In this document: positions 34,535 through 46,768 of the stretch, in pieces | How positions within the stretch are numbered: position 1 is the stretch's first letter | Layout: each line of letters begins with the position of its first letter | DNA from: Lathyrus oleraceus | Lineage: Eukaryota; Streptophyta; Magnoliopsida; Fabales; Fabaceae | NCBI RefSeq assembly: GCF_024323335.1 | Contig: NC_066579.1 | Location: 133,168,354 to 133,232,353, forward strand | Direction: 5' to 3' | Length of the DNA: 64,000 nt | Made by a program: the position numbers and the translations under genes | The notes under the pieces: model-generated | Told to the model about the DNA's origin: nothing | Databases searched by the model: none | The model's input: only the letters and a program-made list of their open reading frames with translations

Positions 34535-35124
34535 CGAGTTTTCTCCCAGTCATTGTTTAATGTTTGGTCGAGTTTTCTTTGGTGCCTGTAAACATCATCG
34601 TTCGATGTCCAGTAAACGTCGAGTTTCTTCCGGGTCATCAGTCAGTGTCTGGTTGAAGATGCACCCTTTGATATGTCGCCATCAGAGTGGTGATTGATGT
34701 TATTTCCGACGTTGCCAGCGGAATTATCACAAAGAAATAGGAGAGCGGGGTTCAAATGCAGTGATCTGGGATCATTTGCGCGAAAGAAAAAATTCGGGGT
34801 TCAAGAAAAGCATAAAAAGAGAGGAAGGAATGATAATCCCGAGCGGATGGGGTGTTCAGACCATGCGTTATCCCTGTGTTACCATTTATTTTGGTATCCA
34901 GGTCGACAGTTTCTGTTTCGGTGATCAAGCCGACTTTCTCCGTTCCAAACGGATTCTTCTTCAAGATTGTTTCTTCGCCGATTCCGACAGGCGTTGTTAA
35001 TTATTTTCCCATCAGAGTGCAAATTGTTCGTCTGTTCTTGGTATTCAATCACTCTTCATCCTGATCATCCGACAGCCGAGGCTATTCGTATCGACAGGTT
35101 CACAGTGGATTGAATATGGGCAGC

Positions 35125-38100
35125 TGTAACACCTCAAAATTTGCCCTCCTCTCTTGGGACTAGCATAACATATTACATATCATTTTTAGGTCATTAGGCA
35201 TTGCATATTGCATATCATGTGGTTACATTGTGCAAGTCATACTCCTAAGTCTTGATCAGAAGATGAGGAAGTCAAGGTGCAAGCTAAGGTTTCATTGGAC
35301 TGGTCATTGATCATCTGAGGATGTGGGGGTCCAAATTAGGGTTTCATGGTTCTCAAAGGATATTGGTCTTCATCTTGTTTGAAATGATACATCATCATCA
35401 TCATGGTTTGATTTCATCAAGTGTTGAAGCAGATTCCTTGAGATTAGGGTTTTGACCACTGGTCAACCCTAATCAGTTGCATTGGGCTAATCAGGGCATG
35501 ATCAGGAGATGGGGTTTATGATGGCTATGGGGTTCATTCTATGATTATATTGAGCTTATTGAGGCTAGGGTTTCACCCTTGATCCATTTCATCTGGAGAT
35601 TGGGGCTTAACTTGATCTATGCATTGCCAGATTCATCTATCAGCTGAAACGTCAACTGTGGTCAACTGTACATGATCTGATGGATTTGGAGGTGGAAATG
35701 AGTTGGATACACTTCATTCATGTTGGAACAAGTGTTATTTGACATTGCAAAGCTTAAGAATGAAGAAAATCAAGTCAGAACAAAAATTGCCAAAAATAGA
35801 AAGTGACTTGTAATAGAAGTTTCCAAAAATGGAAAGTTTTTGACCTCAAAATTACATGTCCAAGGAAGCTTCAAATGAAAAGTTTTTCAACATTAAAGTT
35901 GTAGATCTTGTTCTCACCTTTCCAAAAAGTCCAAGAACTTGAAAATCCCATGTATGGTTGTCAAGTTATGGCCCAGTGAATTTCAAAAATGACCCATAAT
36001 CAGGAGGGCATAACTTCCACATGGATTGTCCAAATTGAGTGATCTTTTTATGCACAAACTCCATTTGACATGTACTTTCATGGTGCATAATTGGATTTTC
36101 TCAAAAATGGTCAATGCAAAAAGTGAAATTTCAACTGGACAGTTAAATGAACCAGGGGCAAAATTGTCCAACTTGTGAAATAATGGGAATTTTTGGATGG
36201 GGATTTTTGCAACACTTCACAAATGGCATTTGAAACTTGTTGGAATATTCATAACATGCCAAGGCTTCATGGTTTGGAAATTGGCTTTTGAAATGGACTT
36301 GAAAATGAACACATAAGCCATCACATAGTGAAAATGAGAAATATGCATCCAATCAACATAAGCCAAGTTGCAACAGCTCACACATGTCATTTTGAGAGTG
36401 TGTGAGCTGTCCATGAGCTGGCAATGAGTTGGCATGAGAAGTTACATTTTTGCCCTTGGTGTGAAAATGACATTTTGGTAATCACTTGGCATTTGGTTAA
36501 TTAGTGTGATTAAGCATGGATTAAGCAAGAATATATAAGCCTAATCATAACTAACTCCAACAGAAAATCACAATTCCCAAAATCAGATCCAAATTCTCCA
36601 AATTCATCACATTCTCTCAAGAACACAAAACATAAAAAAATCCTTCAAACTCTTCCAATTCTCCATGGAATTCGAAAATTCTTGTTGATCCAATCTTCAT
36701 TCAACTTCTTCTTGGACTGTTGTTGGAATTCATCATCAAATGCACACCTAATCGCGACTGTCCATACAAGATCCATCCATGGTGAATTCAGATTTCTTCT
36801 TCTAGAAGCCATTGCAATAGATCCTGAGCATTTCAGTCAACTTCTTGGAGCATATGCTGTATCTGTTTCGCATCCAAACGCGCAAAGAACATCCAATTCG
36901 ATACTGCCTTCAAATCAAGGTCAGAATTCGAATATCACCATTGCCTTCATGTTTATGTGCGTATTGTAGCTTGTTTCATGTGGATTTCAATGATGCTTCT
37001 GGTTTGTGAAATGGATTAGTGTAGAGGAAGTAATGTTGATTAGAAACTTTGATGCCAAACCCTAAGTTCTTCGATTTAGAAAATTTAGGAACAATTGGAC
37101 GAAATCATGATGATATTTGGACTCTACGTGACGAGACCTTTCCAACGCCTATTCGCTTGTTGATTTTCATTGAAGTTTGTTGTTCTTCATGTTTATGGAT
37201 TTCTGGAAAAAGACGTGTTGAAGAAGAAGGAATTCTGGAAAATATAGGCTGTTCAATCCGTTTTTTCATTTAAATTTTCAAACAACGTGTTTCCCGCGCC
37301 TGTGAAGCATTATTTACCAAATTGCCATTCGTCATTTTAATTAATTAATTTAATTCTAAATAATTATTAAAAAATCATACAAATCTTAGAAAAATCATAA
37401 AAAAATATTGGGTGATCAGAAAAATGTGAGGATTTTTTCTATGGATTTCAAATTCCATGTAGAATTTTATGGACATGAATTTGCAAGTTGTGCCTGGTAA
37501 AAAATAGGTTTGAACTAGGGTTGTTTGACTTGTATGCAATTTTGACACATTTTGCCATTTCCATTGTGAAATTCTCATGTTTAAAAAGAAATGTTTGAAA
37601 ATTTTTGTGGTGATTGTAGACATGTTTCTGGTGATTTACATGTAAATTTTGTGAATTTTGGATACCTGATGATTGAGTTATGAATTTTTGTATCTAGGTG
37701 TGACAATTTGTGTCACACCTAGCTAGGTCAACTTTCTGGATTTATTTTCATGACCTAGGCTTGTTAGAATGGAATGAAATTTTGCATGGATGTTCATGAA
37801 TATGTTAAGATGCTATGTGAATTCTTCTGGATTTTTATGTGGCATTTTCAATTTGATTGGTATTTTTCATTTCTGTATGTCAATTGTGCAAGCTCATGTG
37901 ATATATGTTGGGATATCTTGTGTGAAATGCTCATAGGGTATTGAATGATGATGAAATTTGGTGTGCTGGTTGTAGACACATTTTAGGACATCCCTGTTTT
38001 GGTCCCATTCATTTCTTAAATGTTCTCACTGATTTATGAATTTTTGAAGTGAATGCTTGTGTTGATGTTGTGCTTTGGCTCATATAATTGTGTCTGTTTT

Positions 38101-40097
38101 TCTTGATTTTCATTGACATGGTTCCTTTTATCCAATTGAGCTGAAAATTGACATGCTATACCTTGAATATGTCCTGTTTAGGTGTAAATTATTTGAGGAT
38201 TTTTGGAATTGTTTTGATATGGAATTGAATGCAATAGTTCTGTTTGGACATTGGATGTTGCATTTGACCTAGTTTGACTTGTTTTGGTCATGAAATGAAT
38301 ATGATGAATGGTATGAGTATGGGATCAATTGTATTTGCTTTCTATTTGCTTTAACTTGATTTTGGTTGAGAATTACTTGCTGTTTAGAATTTTTTCTCCC
38401 TTTTGGACCCTAGGCTTGGCCTAGTGGTCCAGTGTCTCACATTTGCTTGATTTTTCAGGATGAAAAGCACAATGCTTAAGGAGATTGAACCAAGTGGATT
38501 AAATTGACATTGTTTGATGTTGAGAACTAACATAAATTTGTTTTGTAGGTTGTGAAGCTTGAGCTTGAGCTTATAGCTTGCCTTGATTGTGTGTTATCTG
38601 TATAGTCTGACTGGTTAACATTTGCTGTTTATTGTTGTCTGTCTGCGTACTGATGATACTTGATTGTTTTCAGGTACCTTTAGTTGCTTACAGTTCTTTA
38701 AGAACTTGCTTGCTGCTGCTTGGTTTTTAAACCACTTGAGGTAGGACTTCTATTCTTCATGTAGTCTGGAGACCCGGTCTGTTATTTGGCCGGGCAAACT
38801 GTCTGAAGTCCTCCTTAAGAGGCGATGCTTGTGATTGTTTAATATTGTGCCTAAGCAGGTGAAGTCCTCTATGAGGAAATTGGTGGAAGTTAGGGATATG
38901 CAATCTATCCCCCACTATTCAATGAGTCGTCCCTCTGCTCACACGGCTGTGTGTTGATGCATTGGGACACAAACCCAAGATCTTGTGCTGTTGCACAATC
39001 GAGTCAGAGTCTTTGAGCGTAGAAGGGTCCCTCCATTCTGGACCCACGCTCCTTTGTCTAAAAGCTCTCCCTGGTCAGGGATAAGAGCTGTGAGGTCTCA
39101 TCCTCACTTCACCTTTTCATCTGCTTCACCTTAGCCTCGTAATGGCAAGGTTAAGAGCGAATAATACCCATGTACAGATGACTTGCTTCGGCAGTAAAAC
39201 CCACTGTTTGAGCCCACTTGACTGGTTATAGTGTGTGCTATGTGAATATTTGTTTGACATGTTTGCTTGAAATGCTTGTTTTGATTTGTATGCTTGTATG
39301 CTTGCTTCTTTCCTGGATAGGATTAGTTTGCAATGGTGCAAGTAGGTAGAAACCTGAACGTAGGGTAACGATGCATGACAACACTAGGCTCGAGTCCAGC
39401 TCCCTGGTAGTGTGTCTTCCCTCGGTTTCTGGCTAGATTTTCTTTCCCTTGAGGGGGAACTACATCGCCCTGATCCTTGTTCCAGACGAGGTATGTAGGC
39501 AGGTGGTCGTGCGAGACCACTCCGGGCAACCTTTTTCTTTTTTGTGTGTGTTTACTTGTTATCTGACTGTGTGTTTGGCTTGGATGCCGACGTAAGTCCA
39601 GTAATTGGTTGTCGGGCTCCGCGTTTGCCCTTTTGAGTGTGTTTTGGTTCGGATGCTGACGTAATTCCATCAAGTGGTTGTCGGGCTCCATGTTTGCCAT
39701 CTGTTTGTGCGTTTTGTGTTGTTTGGCGTGCGTAAGCCGAACTACAGTGGCTCTGATTCTCGTTCCAGACGAGATATGTAGGCATAGGACGCGATGTCCT
39801 ATCGAGCTCCCTTCTCCTAACCCCACCTGCGTTCCCTGTGTGTGTGTGTGATGTTTAGCAACCTATTCTTTATTTTAGAACGTGGATCCCGTCGAGTACG
39901 ACGGACGTGAGGGGTGCTAATACCTTCCCCTTGCGTAACCGACTCCCTTACCCTTTCTCTTTGGTCGCAAGACCATTTCCTTTCCAGGTTTCTCTAAGCG
40001 TTTCCTTTCCCTATCTTGGGATAAATAACGCGCAGTGGCGGCTCTGTGTTGTGTTTTTATTTGAGTCCCGCCGGTTGTTTTTTCGCAGGATGCGACA
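35125..40097 (+). repeat. 3' LTR of Ogre
   Basis: 4,973 bp, the same ends and length as the 5' copy, followed by target duplication CAGAG at 40098-40102. No gene inside. Confidence 0.93.
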
Positions 40098-40102
40098 CAG
40101 AG

Positions 40103-40825
40103 GAAATGATTTTCAAAGAAAAACTAGCTCTAGGTCTTAACATGAAAGTTGTTTATAACGTCATTTAGAGTAAGTTTGATCTTTGAATCTTTTTCATATG
40201 GTGAAAATTGTAGGAGATAGGGTCTAGGGAGACCCAGTTTTGATCAGATGAATCCATCTGGTCAACCACCATCAACCAACTTGCTAATTTCGAATTCTCT
40301 TTACTTTCTTGGCTCATGGTAGATCATATATGCATAATATTATGAAATTTTAAGCGCCCCTTGAGCAATTTGATCAATTGGTGAGATAGCTTGTAGAAGA
40401 AGTTACTCAAGATACCCAGTCAAACTAGGGTTTCCAAGGCAAATCACCCTCAAACTCTTGAAGAAAACTTGATCAATATAACATGTGGAGATCATGGGGA
40501 CTCATATATGATGCTTATAACCATTCTTGAATCAATTCTTGGTTGTGCTCTTTGTTCATGAGGGTCTTAAACCCTAGATGTGATAAATGAATCAATGAGA
40601 TCATGTCCTACAAAAAGAGTTAGGTAGATGCAAAGACATATTTTTGGTATTTTGGTTAGTGAAATGATAAAATACAAGTGTGATATAATTAAAAAGTACT
40701 TGGTGATCTTTTCCAAAACAAACCCAATGAAAGAGGGATAAGGAGGATGCCAAGGTATGATCCCAATGCTAATGCATATGATGAAATTGCATGAGGGATC
40801 TTAGGGTAAAAATTGGGGTCTTACA
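40103..40825 (-). repeat. Ogre-like solo LTR, 5' part
   Basis: Continuation of the LTR at 16443-20297 after removal of Ogre. It ends TTGGGGTCTTACA at 40825, the element-sense start, followed by target duplication TATAC. No gene inside. Confidence 0.85.
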
Positions 40826-40830
40826 TATAC

Positions 40831-40929
40831 ATAATAGACTTAATGCTTTAATGTTAGCCTACTTCACAATAAAGCTCTACTACAGATACTTTAAGAATAT
40901 TGTCCTTATGTTTAATGGGATCTCATGAT
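40831..40929 (-). repeat. 5' LTR of copia-main, segment 2
   Basis: 99 bp that align with the solo copia LTR around positions 7010-7110 in reverse complement. It lies between TATAC (Ogre-like insertion) and ATGAT (40925-40929, Athila-A insertion). Confidence 0.9.
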
Positions 40930-41208
40930 TGATGACACTAAAATTCACCGTATTTTCGACTCCGATTTCGCATGCATTTTAGTTGTTTTATTATTATTTT
41001 GTTATGTTATTAATATATTTCTCTTTGTTTTCAGGTTTTCAGTCTAATCAGAGCCCCGATCGAGAAAAAGAGTGAAAATGAGCTAAAAAGCCTAAAAATC
41101 AGCATTTTGCACTTGTGGCTCCCACTGTGGCTGGCGCCATCGGTCCAACCATGACGTGTCATAGTCCAACTTCTCCTCAACTGCCACATCTCCCACTATC
41201 TCCACTTG

Positions 41209-41262
41209 GGCGCCACAAATTACTCTTATGGCGGGCACCATGGTGTGGTGGCGGGCGCCACA
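41209..41262. repeat. GC-rich dyad block in the Athila-A LTR
   Basis: Contains GGGCGCCAC, then AATTACTCTTATGGCGGGC, then ACCATGGT and GTGGCGGGCGCCAC. The second half matches the block at 49843-49887 in the same orientation. Confidence 0.85.
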
Positions 41263-41596
41263 AGAACAAAGAAGTTTCCCTCCCAAATTCAAACTTAAGG
41301 GCATCCTTGTCATTTCCATTATTTTCCTTGCTTATAAATAGAGATTTGATTCCATTTGTTTCATCCTCCAAACTTAGATCAAACTTAGTTACAACTAGGC
41401 ATATATCAGTATTGTAAAAGTGGTAATCACTTCACATCGGAGTGTTGCCACAACTGTTTAATCGAGTCTGTAATCGAGTTTGGAGCACTTTGGAAGGAAG
41501 TTAATCCTGCCACCATTTTCATTTCTGTTACGCACTTTATTCGACCCTCCGATTGGAGCAGGTTTTATTGCTTTACCTTTGTCTACTTTACTTTCC

Positions 41597-41816
41597 CGCA
41601 CTCGCATTTTACTTTTATTTATTTCTCGCACTCGCACTACTTTCGTTTATTTCTCGCACTCGCACTACTTTCGTTTATTTCTCGCACTCGCACTACTTTT
41701 ATTTATTTCTCGCACTCGCACTACTTTCGTTTATTTCTTGCACTCGCACTACTTTTATTTATTTCTCGCACTCGCACTACTTTTATTTACTTTCCGCACT
41801 CGCACTACTTTTATTT
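41597..41816. repeat. 27-bp tandem array in the 5' LTR
   Basis: About eight units of CGCACTCGCACTACTTT(C/T) followed by (G/A)TTTATTTCT. The 3' LTR has one unit fewer plus a 6-bp CACTCG expansion, explaining nearly all of the LTR length difference. Confidence 0.9.
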
Positions 41817-42611
41817 AAATTAAAATTTACCTTTACTTTACCATGTCTAGCTAAACCTATAAAGGTTAGAATGTAAGGATCGTAATTGAACCGATGATCC
41901 GTACGATTGTTCGTAGAAACACTTAAGGGCTGTTTTGACTTTCAAATTAAGTTTTCTCGCACTTAATCTCCGTTAGGTAAGATCGAAAGTCGTCCAACGT
42001 CTTTTTAAACTTAGTTGTTTTTAACTATTTCAAATACAGCGAAAGCGCTTCGTTTAGTTCATTAGGAGTTTTTAACTTAAAAATAAAAGTGATTTTAAAA
42101 CTATTTTCGAACGTGTTTATAATTTTAGAGTTTGGTTCCTGAGAACCTCTTTTGGTTAAGAAACCCAGGTCAAAATACTTTTCAACTTAGTCAAGATACT
42201 ATATTTCTTAAAAATAGGTTTACTACTCTAACGCAATGCGTGCCTTTTTATAAGTGACAATAAGAGGGTTTGATTAGGGAGTACAACTCGGTTCTGAATA
42301 CGCGAAAGCGACAGTTCCCATTAAATTGGTTCTTTTCCAAGTAGGAAACACTGCCCATAAGTAATTCTATTAGCAAGTACTTGGATTATTAATTGATTAT
42401 GTGAATTACATTCGAACCTGTCGTTATTAATTGAATTGAATTTAATACTTTATTTTTCATTATGCACTCTTAAAACCCCTATTTCGATTACCTTAGATAA
42501 ACACCGTAACAATAGATAACGATAGATTGACACTTGGTCTCTGTGGATTCGACAATCTTTTATATTACTCTGACGCGTTCCTACACCTGCGAAAAGCACG
42601 CATCAAGTTTT

Positions 42612-42629
42612 TGGCGCCGTTGCCGGGGA
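42612..42629 (+). promoter_or_regulatory. Primer-binding site (tRNA-Asp)
   Basis: TGGCGCCGTTGCCGGGGA, six bases inside the LTR, is the canonical Athila-group primer site, complementary to the 3' end of plant tRNA-Asp. Confidence 0.92.
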
Positions 42630-42695
42630 CAAATTTCGTCAAATTTCGTACCCTGTTGTTATATCGTTTAGACTTAGGTTATTACCTGCCGGTCA

Positions 42696-44200
42696 ATGCG
42701 AAGGACTCGCAGCACCGAAAGCTTAGTAGATCCTGTGGCGAAACCTGAATGTTACGCTCGCGCACGTTTATTTTTCCATAGAATTAGGAGAGCTATGGCC
42801 GAAGATCAAAATCATAGACCTCTTAAGGATTTCGCCCAACCATCCAACGAAGAACCTAGTTCTAGTATAGTAAACCCAACCATCCCAGCTAATAATTTTG
42901 AACTTAAACCCTCCTTGTTGCAACTAGTACAATAGAGACAATTCGCAGGTCTTGCTACTGAGAATCCAAACCAACATTTAAAAATATTTCTCCAATTAGC
43001 AGACACTTTTAAAACTAATGGAGTTTCTCCTGAGGCAATCCGTTCCCTTTCTCCCTCAGAGATAAAGCCCTATCATGGTTAGATTCCCTTCCACCCAATT
43101 CCATTACAACTTGGGACAACCTTAGAAACGTATTCCTTGCTAGATACTTTCCCCCAAGTAAGACCGCCGTTCTTCGAAACCATATAACCAGATTTACCCA
43201 GAACCAAGGAGAATCGTTGTTCGAAGCTTGGAAGAGATATAAAGAGCTGTTAAGAGCATGCCCACATCATGGTTTAGAAAATTAGTTAATCATTCAGACC
43301 TTCTATAATGGGCTTCACTATAACACTAAGATGACCATCGATGCTGCCGCAGGAGGTGCACTGATGAACAAACCTTATCCTGAAGCTAGTGCCCTCATCG
43401 AAGATATGGCTTAAAACCATCAATCATGGGGAGTCGAACGAGCGACAATTGAGAAGAAGGAAACCCAAAGAGGAGTACATGAGTTAAGCTCTATAGACAT
43501 GATGCAAGCTAAAATGGACGCGTTGGCCCTCAAGGTGGAGCATATGTGTACAAACCCGAATACTGCAGTTGCAGTTTCGTCGGATTATGAGATATGCGGA
43601 ACCAAAGGACACCAATCTGCAGAATGCAGTCTCTTAAACGAAACCAACTCTGAGCAAGTGAACTACGCCCAAGGGAACCCATATTTGAACACCTATAACC
43701 CTGGATGGAGGAATCACCCGAACTTCTCCTATAAGAACAATAACCCTATCTAAAATACTGCACCTCCGAGACAACCAGGTTACCAAGCCCCAAGACCAAA
43801 TCAACCTATGCAAATGGTCCCACCTAAGCCGAGCCTTGAGAAAATTATGGAAAATTTTATCACTGCTCAAACCCAACAAAACAAAGAGTTCATGAACCAG
43901 AACATTCACGTTAACGAACTGATTACCCAGTTAGGAACCAAGGTTGACCAAATAGTTACTCACACTAAGATGCTTGAAACCGAGATCTCTCAGGTAGCTT
44001 TAAACCAAGCCCCCCAGACCACACTTGGAGGACAGTTCCCTAGACAACCTCAACAGAATCCGAGAGGAAAATCCAATGCCATTACCCTACGAAGTGGGAA
44101 CGCTTATGATGAGCCATTTAACCCAAGATTGAGTGAACCCAAAACTTCTAAGGAATATACCGAACCCACAGACGAAGTAAAGGAACCAGAGGAATTTGAA
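42696..44200 (+). pseudogene. gag: Athila-A gag
   Basis: Starts at ATG 42696 (MRRTRSTESLVDPVAKPE), about 65 bp after the primer site. The Athila Gag core follows: FAGLATENPNQHLKIFLQL, KALSWLDSLPP, NVFLARYFPPSKTAVLRNHI and LFEAWKRYKELLRACPHHGL. A zinc-knuckle-like YEICGTKGHQSAEC has Tyr where the first Cys is expected. Damage: TAG at 42933, a frameshift near 43040-43055, TAG at 43283, TAA at 43412 and TAA at 43751. After the frameshift all pieces share one frame with pol, so the ancestor was a single Gag-Pol frame. A Gln/Asn/Pro-rich linker leads to protease. Confidence 0.88.
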
Positions 44201-45060
44201 AAACAGGAAGAAAAAGGAGAAGAACCTAAAGATAAAACTTATGTACCACCCTTGCCATACAAACCACCGATACCATATCCGCAAAGACTCAAACAAACCC
44301 AGATCAATAACCAGTATCAGAAATTCATTAAGGTTATAGAAAAACTTCACGTAGAAATCCCTTTCACAGAAGCCATCACCCAAATACCTTCTTATGCAAA
44401 GTTTCTCAAAGACATCCTTACCAATAAACGTAGACTCGACGATTCGAAGCCCTTGGAATGCAATTCTATTTCCGAGAATAAGTTAGCAAAAAAAGATAAA
44501 GATCCTGGAAATTTCTCCATTCCTTGTCTTTTGGGAAGTCATGTCATCGAAAAAGCTTTTCTAGACTTAGGAGCTAGTGTGAGCTTAATGCCTTTAGCAG
44601 TTTGTGAGAGGTTAAACTTAGGAGAATTACAACCTACTAAGATGTCACTTTAGTTAGCCGATAGATCTGTTAAGTATCCGATAGGCATATTAGAAGATGT
44701 CCCTGTTGGGATAGGTCAGTTATTTATCCCTACTGATTTTGTTGTCATGGACATCAAAGAGGACAATGATCTACCAATCCTTCTAGGAAGACCGTTCTTA
44801 TCAATTGCAGGAGCCACAATAGATGTCAAGAGAGGAAAATTGACCTTTGAGGTAGGTGACGAGAAAATAGAATTTATACTTTCAAAATTTCTTATGGCAC
44901 CTGTGATGGGAGACGCATGTTATGCCATAGATATCATTGATGAATGCGTTAGGGAAATAGAACAAGAAGAAATCATAAAAACGATTAAGTTGCCATCACC
45001 TCTCATACTGGAAGATGATAACTTTAGAAAGCCCTACATCGATGATAATCTTTATGAATG
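44201..45060 (+). pseudogene. Athila-A aspartic protease
   Basis: The catalytic segment LDLGASVSLMPLAVCERL is at 44561 onward (D-L-G-A). The second conserved segment LPILLGRPFLSIAGATIDVK follows near 44760. Before it is an acidic, Pro-rich linker (KEPEEFEKQEEKGEEPKDK, PPLPYKPPIPYPQRLKQ). TAG at 44651-44653 splits the domain; the frame continues without a shift. It would have cleaved Gag-Pol. Confidence 0.9.
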
Positions 45061-46162
45061 TTTATCCCTTACCCCAGATCCTATTCCATGCCCTAAAAAA
45101 CCAACCTTAGAACTTAAGGAACTGCCTAAGAACCTGAGATATGAGTTCCTAGATGAAGAGATGAACCGTCCAGTTATAGTCAGTGCTACCTTGAGCCAAG
45201 AAGAAACATACCAACTCTTAGATGTTTTACGAAGATATCCCTCAACCTTAGGATATAATATCTCTGATCTGAAAGGTATAAGCCCATCTGTATGCATGCA
45301 TCGGATTTCGCTTGAAGAAGATTCAAAGCCCTCCAGAGAACATCAGAGAAGAATAAACCCTATAATGAGTGATGTTGTTAAAAAGGAAGTTCTTAAGTTA
45401 CTTGAGGCAGGTATAATCTATTAGATCTCGGATAGTAAGTGGGTGAGCCATGTGCATGTAGTACCTAAAAAGGGAGGCATCACAGTCGTGCAAAATGAAA
45501 AAGGCGAACATGTAGCAAAACGGATAGAAGGAGGATGGTGGATGTGCATAGACTACAGAAAGTTAAATAAAGCAACCCAGAAGGATCATTTCCCTTTACC
45601 ATTTATAGACCAGATGTTGGAGCGTCTAGCCAGACACTCTTACTTCTGCTATCTAGATGGATACTCTGGATTCTTCCAAATACCTATCCACCCTGAAGAT
45701 CAAGAAAAAACTATCTTTACATGCCCTTATGGAACTTTTGCCTACAGGCGAATGCCATTCGGACTCTGTAATGCCCTAGCTACTTTCCAATGCTGCATGA
45801 TGTCAATCTTTGTAGACTACCTGGATAGTATCATGGAAGTATTTATGGATGATTTCTCGGTTTGCGGATTTGATTTCCACAATTGTCTTGCTAACCTTAA
45901 GAAAATCCTGGAGAGATGCGTGGAGGTGAACCTTGTGCTAAACTGGGAAAAGTTTCATTTCATGGTCACCGAAGGGATTGTTTTAGGACATATAGTTTCC
46001 TAAAAAGGTATTGAGGTAGATAGAGCTTAGATAGAAGTCATAGAGAACCTAAAACCACCTAAAACTATCAGAGAAGTCCGAAGTTTCCTTGGACACGCTG
46101 GATTCTACCGGCGTTTTATCAAGGACTTCTCCAAAATAACTAAACCTTTAACCGACCTTTTA
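45061..46162 (+). pseudogene. Athila-A reverse transcriptase
   Basis: Ty3/gypsy RT with all main motifs: VKKEVLKLLEAGIIY, SHVHVVPKKGG, GGWWMCIDYRKLNKAT, YCYLDGYSGFFQIPI, YRRMPFGLCNALATFQ and the catalytic FMDD at 45842-45853 (the Athila form of YxDD). After this come the thumb and the connection [18 protein letters not shown]. Stops: TAG at 45422, TAA at 46001 and TAG at 46028, all in the one Gag-Pol frame. Confidence 0.93.
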
Positions 46163-46747
46163 ATGAAAGATGCTGAATTCATTTTCGATGGAAAATGTAA
46201 TGAAGCATTTAATCTTTTAAAACAAGCGTTGATTTCAGCACCTGTTATGCAACCCCCTGTTTGGTCAGAACCTTTTGAGATAATGTGCGACGCTAGTGAT
46301 TATGCCGTTGGAGCCGTTCTAGGACAAAGGAAAGATAAAAAATTACATGTGATTTATTATGCCAGTAGAACCCTAGACACTGCCCAACTTAACTACGCAA
46401 CAACTGAAAAGGAACTGCTAGCCGTAGTTTTTTCTATAGACAAATTTAGATCTTATCTTGTAGGAGCCAAAGTTATAGTTTACACCGATCATGTTGCCAT
46501 TCGTTACCTATTAAGTAAAAAAGATGCCAAGCCCAGGTTACTCCGATGGATTATGTTACTACAAGAGTTTGATCTAGATATCAGAGATAAAAAAGGCACT
46601 GAAAATGTAGTAGTTGATCACCTTTCTAGGATAGAACACCTGAAACCGAACTTAGTACCCATAAATGATGATTTTGCCTATGATAGACTGATAGCTAGAC
46701 TAGAAGCCATTGAAGACGACAGCCTAGGCCCTCATGAGCACTTCTAA
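46163..46747 (+). pseudogene. Athila-A RNase H
   Basis: Typical gypsy RNase [73 protein letters not shown] and the closing VVDHLSRI. Catalytic Asp of CDAS, Glu of TEKEL and Asp of YTDH are present. It follows RT in the same frame and ends at TAA 46745, which interrupts the link to integrase. Confidence 0.92.
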
Positions 46748-46768
46748 AAATCCTTAGATGTAAGTAAC

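Larger units (their letters stand above)
31958..35124 (+). other. Ogre 3' untranslated region
   Basis: About 3.2 kb of non-coding sequence between the end of pol and the 3' LTR. Three repeat zones are listed separately. A hypervariable 3' UTR rich in tandem repeats is a described property of Tat/Ogre elements and a known source of satellites. ORFs in this zone are translations of repeats or antisense. Confidence 0.8.
20298..40097 (+). mobile_element. Ogre-type Ty3/gypsy retrotransposon, internally deleted
   Basis: 19,800 bp with two 4,973-bp LTRs and target duplication CAGAG at 20293-20297 and 40098-40102. The internal region (25271-35124) has an extra ORF1 before gag, then a gag remnant, scattered RT/RNase H pieces, the integrase C-terminus and a 3.2-kb repeat-rich 3' untranslated region. 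Very long LTRs, ORF1 and this primer site are hallmarks of the Tat/Ogre lineage. The N-terminal RT, protease and integrase core are missing, so it is non-autonomous. Near-identical LTRs imply a recent insertion. Confidence 0.92.
16443..40825 (-). mobile_element. Ogre-like solo LTR, itself split by Ogre
   Basis: In element sense it runs from TGTAAGACCCCAATTTTTAC (40825 downward) to TTCCCGCTACA (16443), flanked by TATAC at 16438-16442 and 40826-40830. Without the Ogre insert and one copy of its duplication it is about 4.6 kb. The GGTGGCGACTCT segment near its 3' end and the 'GTTAGCACC..CTTCCC' block match corresponding parts of the Ogre LTR, so it belongs to a related Tat/Ogre family. No internal region is present. 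Confidence 0.85.
40930..42605 (+). repeat. 5' LTR of Athila-A
   Basis: TGATGACACTAAAATTCACC to AAAGCACGCATCA. It contains a GC-rich dyad block, a 27-bp tandem array and, near the 3' end, GTCTCTGTGGATTCGACAAT. ORFs of about 110 codons here are translations of the array. Confidence 0.93.

Noticed and set aside
41480..41876. Overlapping ORFs rich in 'FISRTRTTF'-type repeats
   Set aside because: They are translations of the 27-bp tandem array in the Athila-A LTR.
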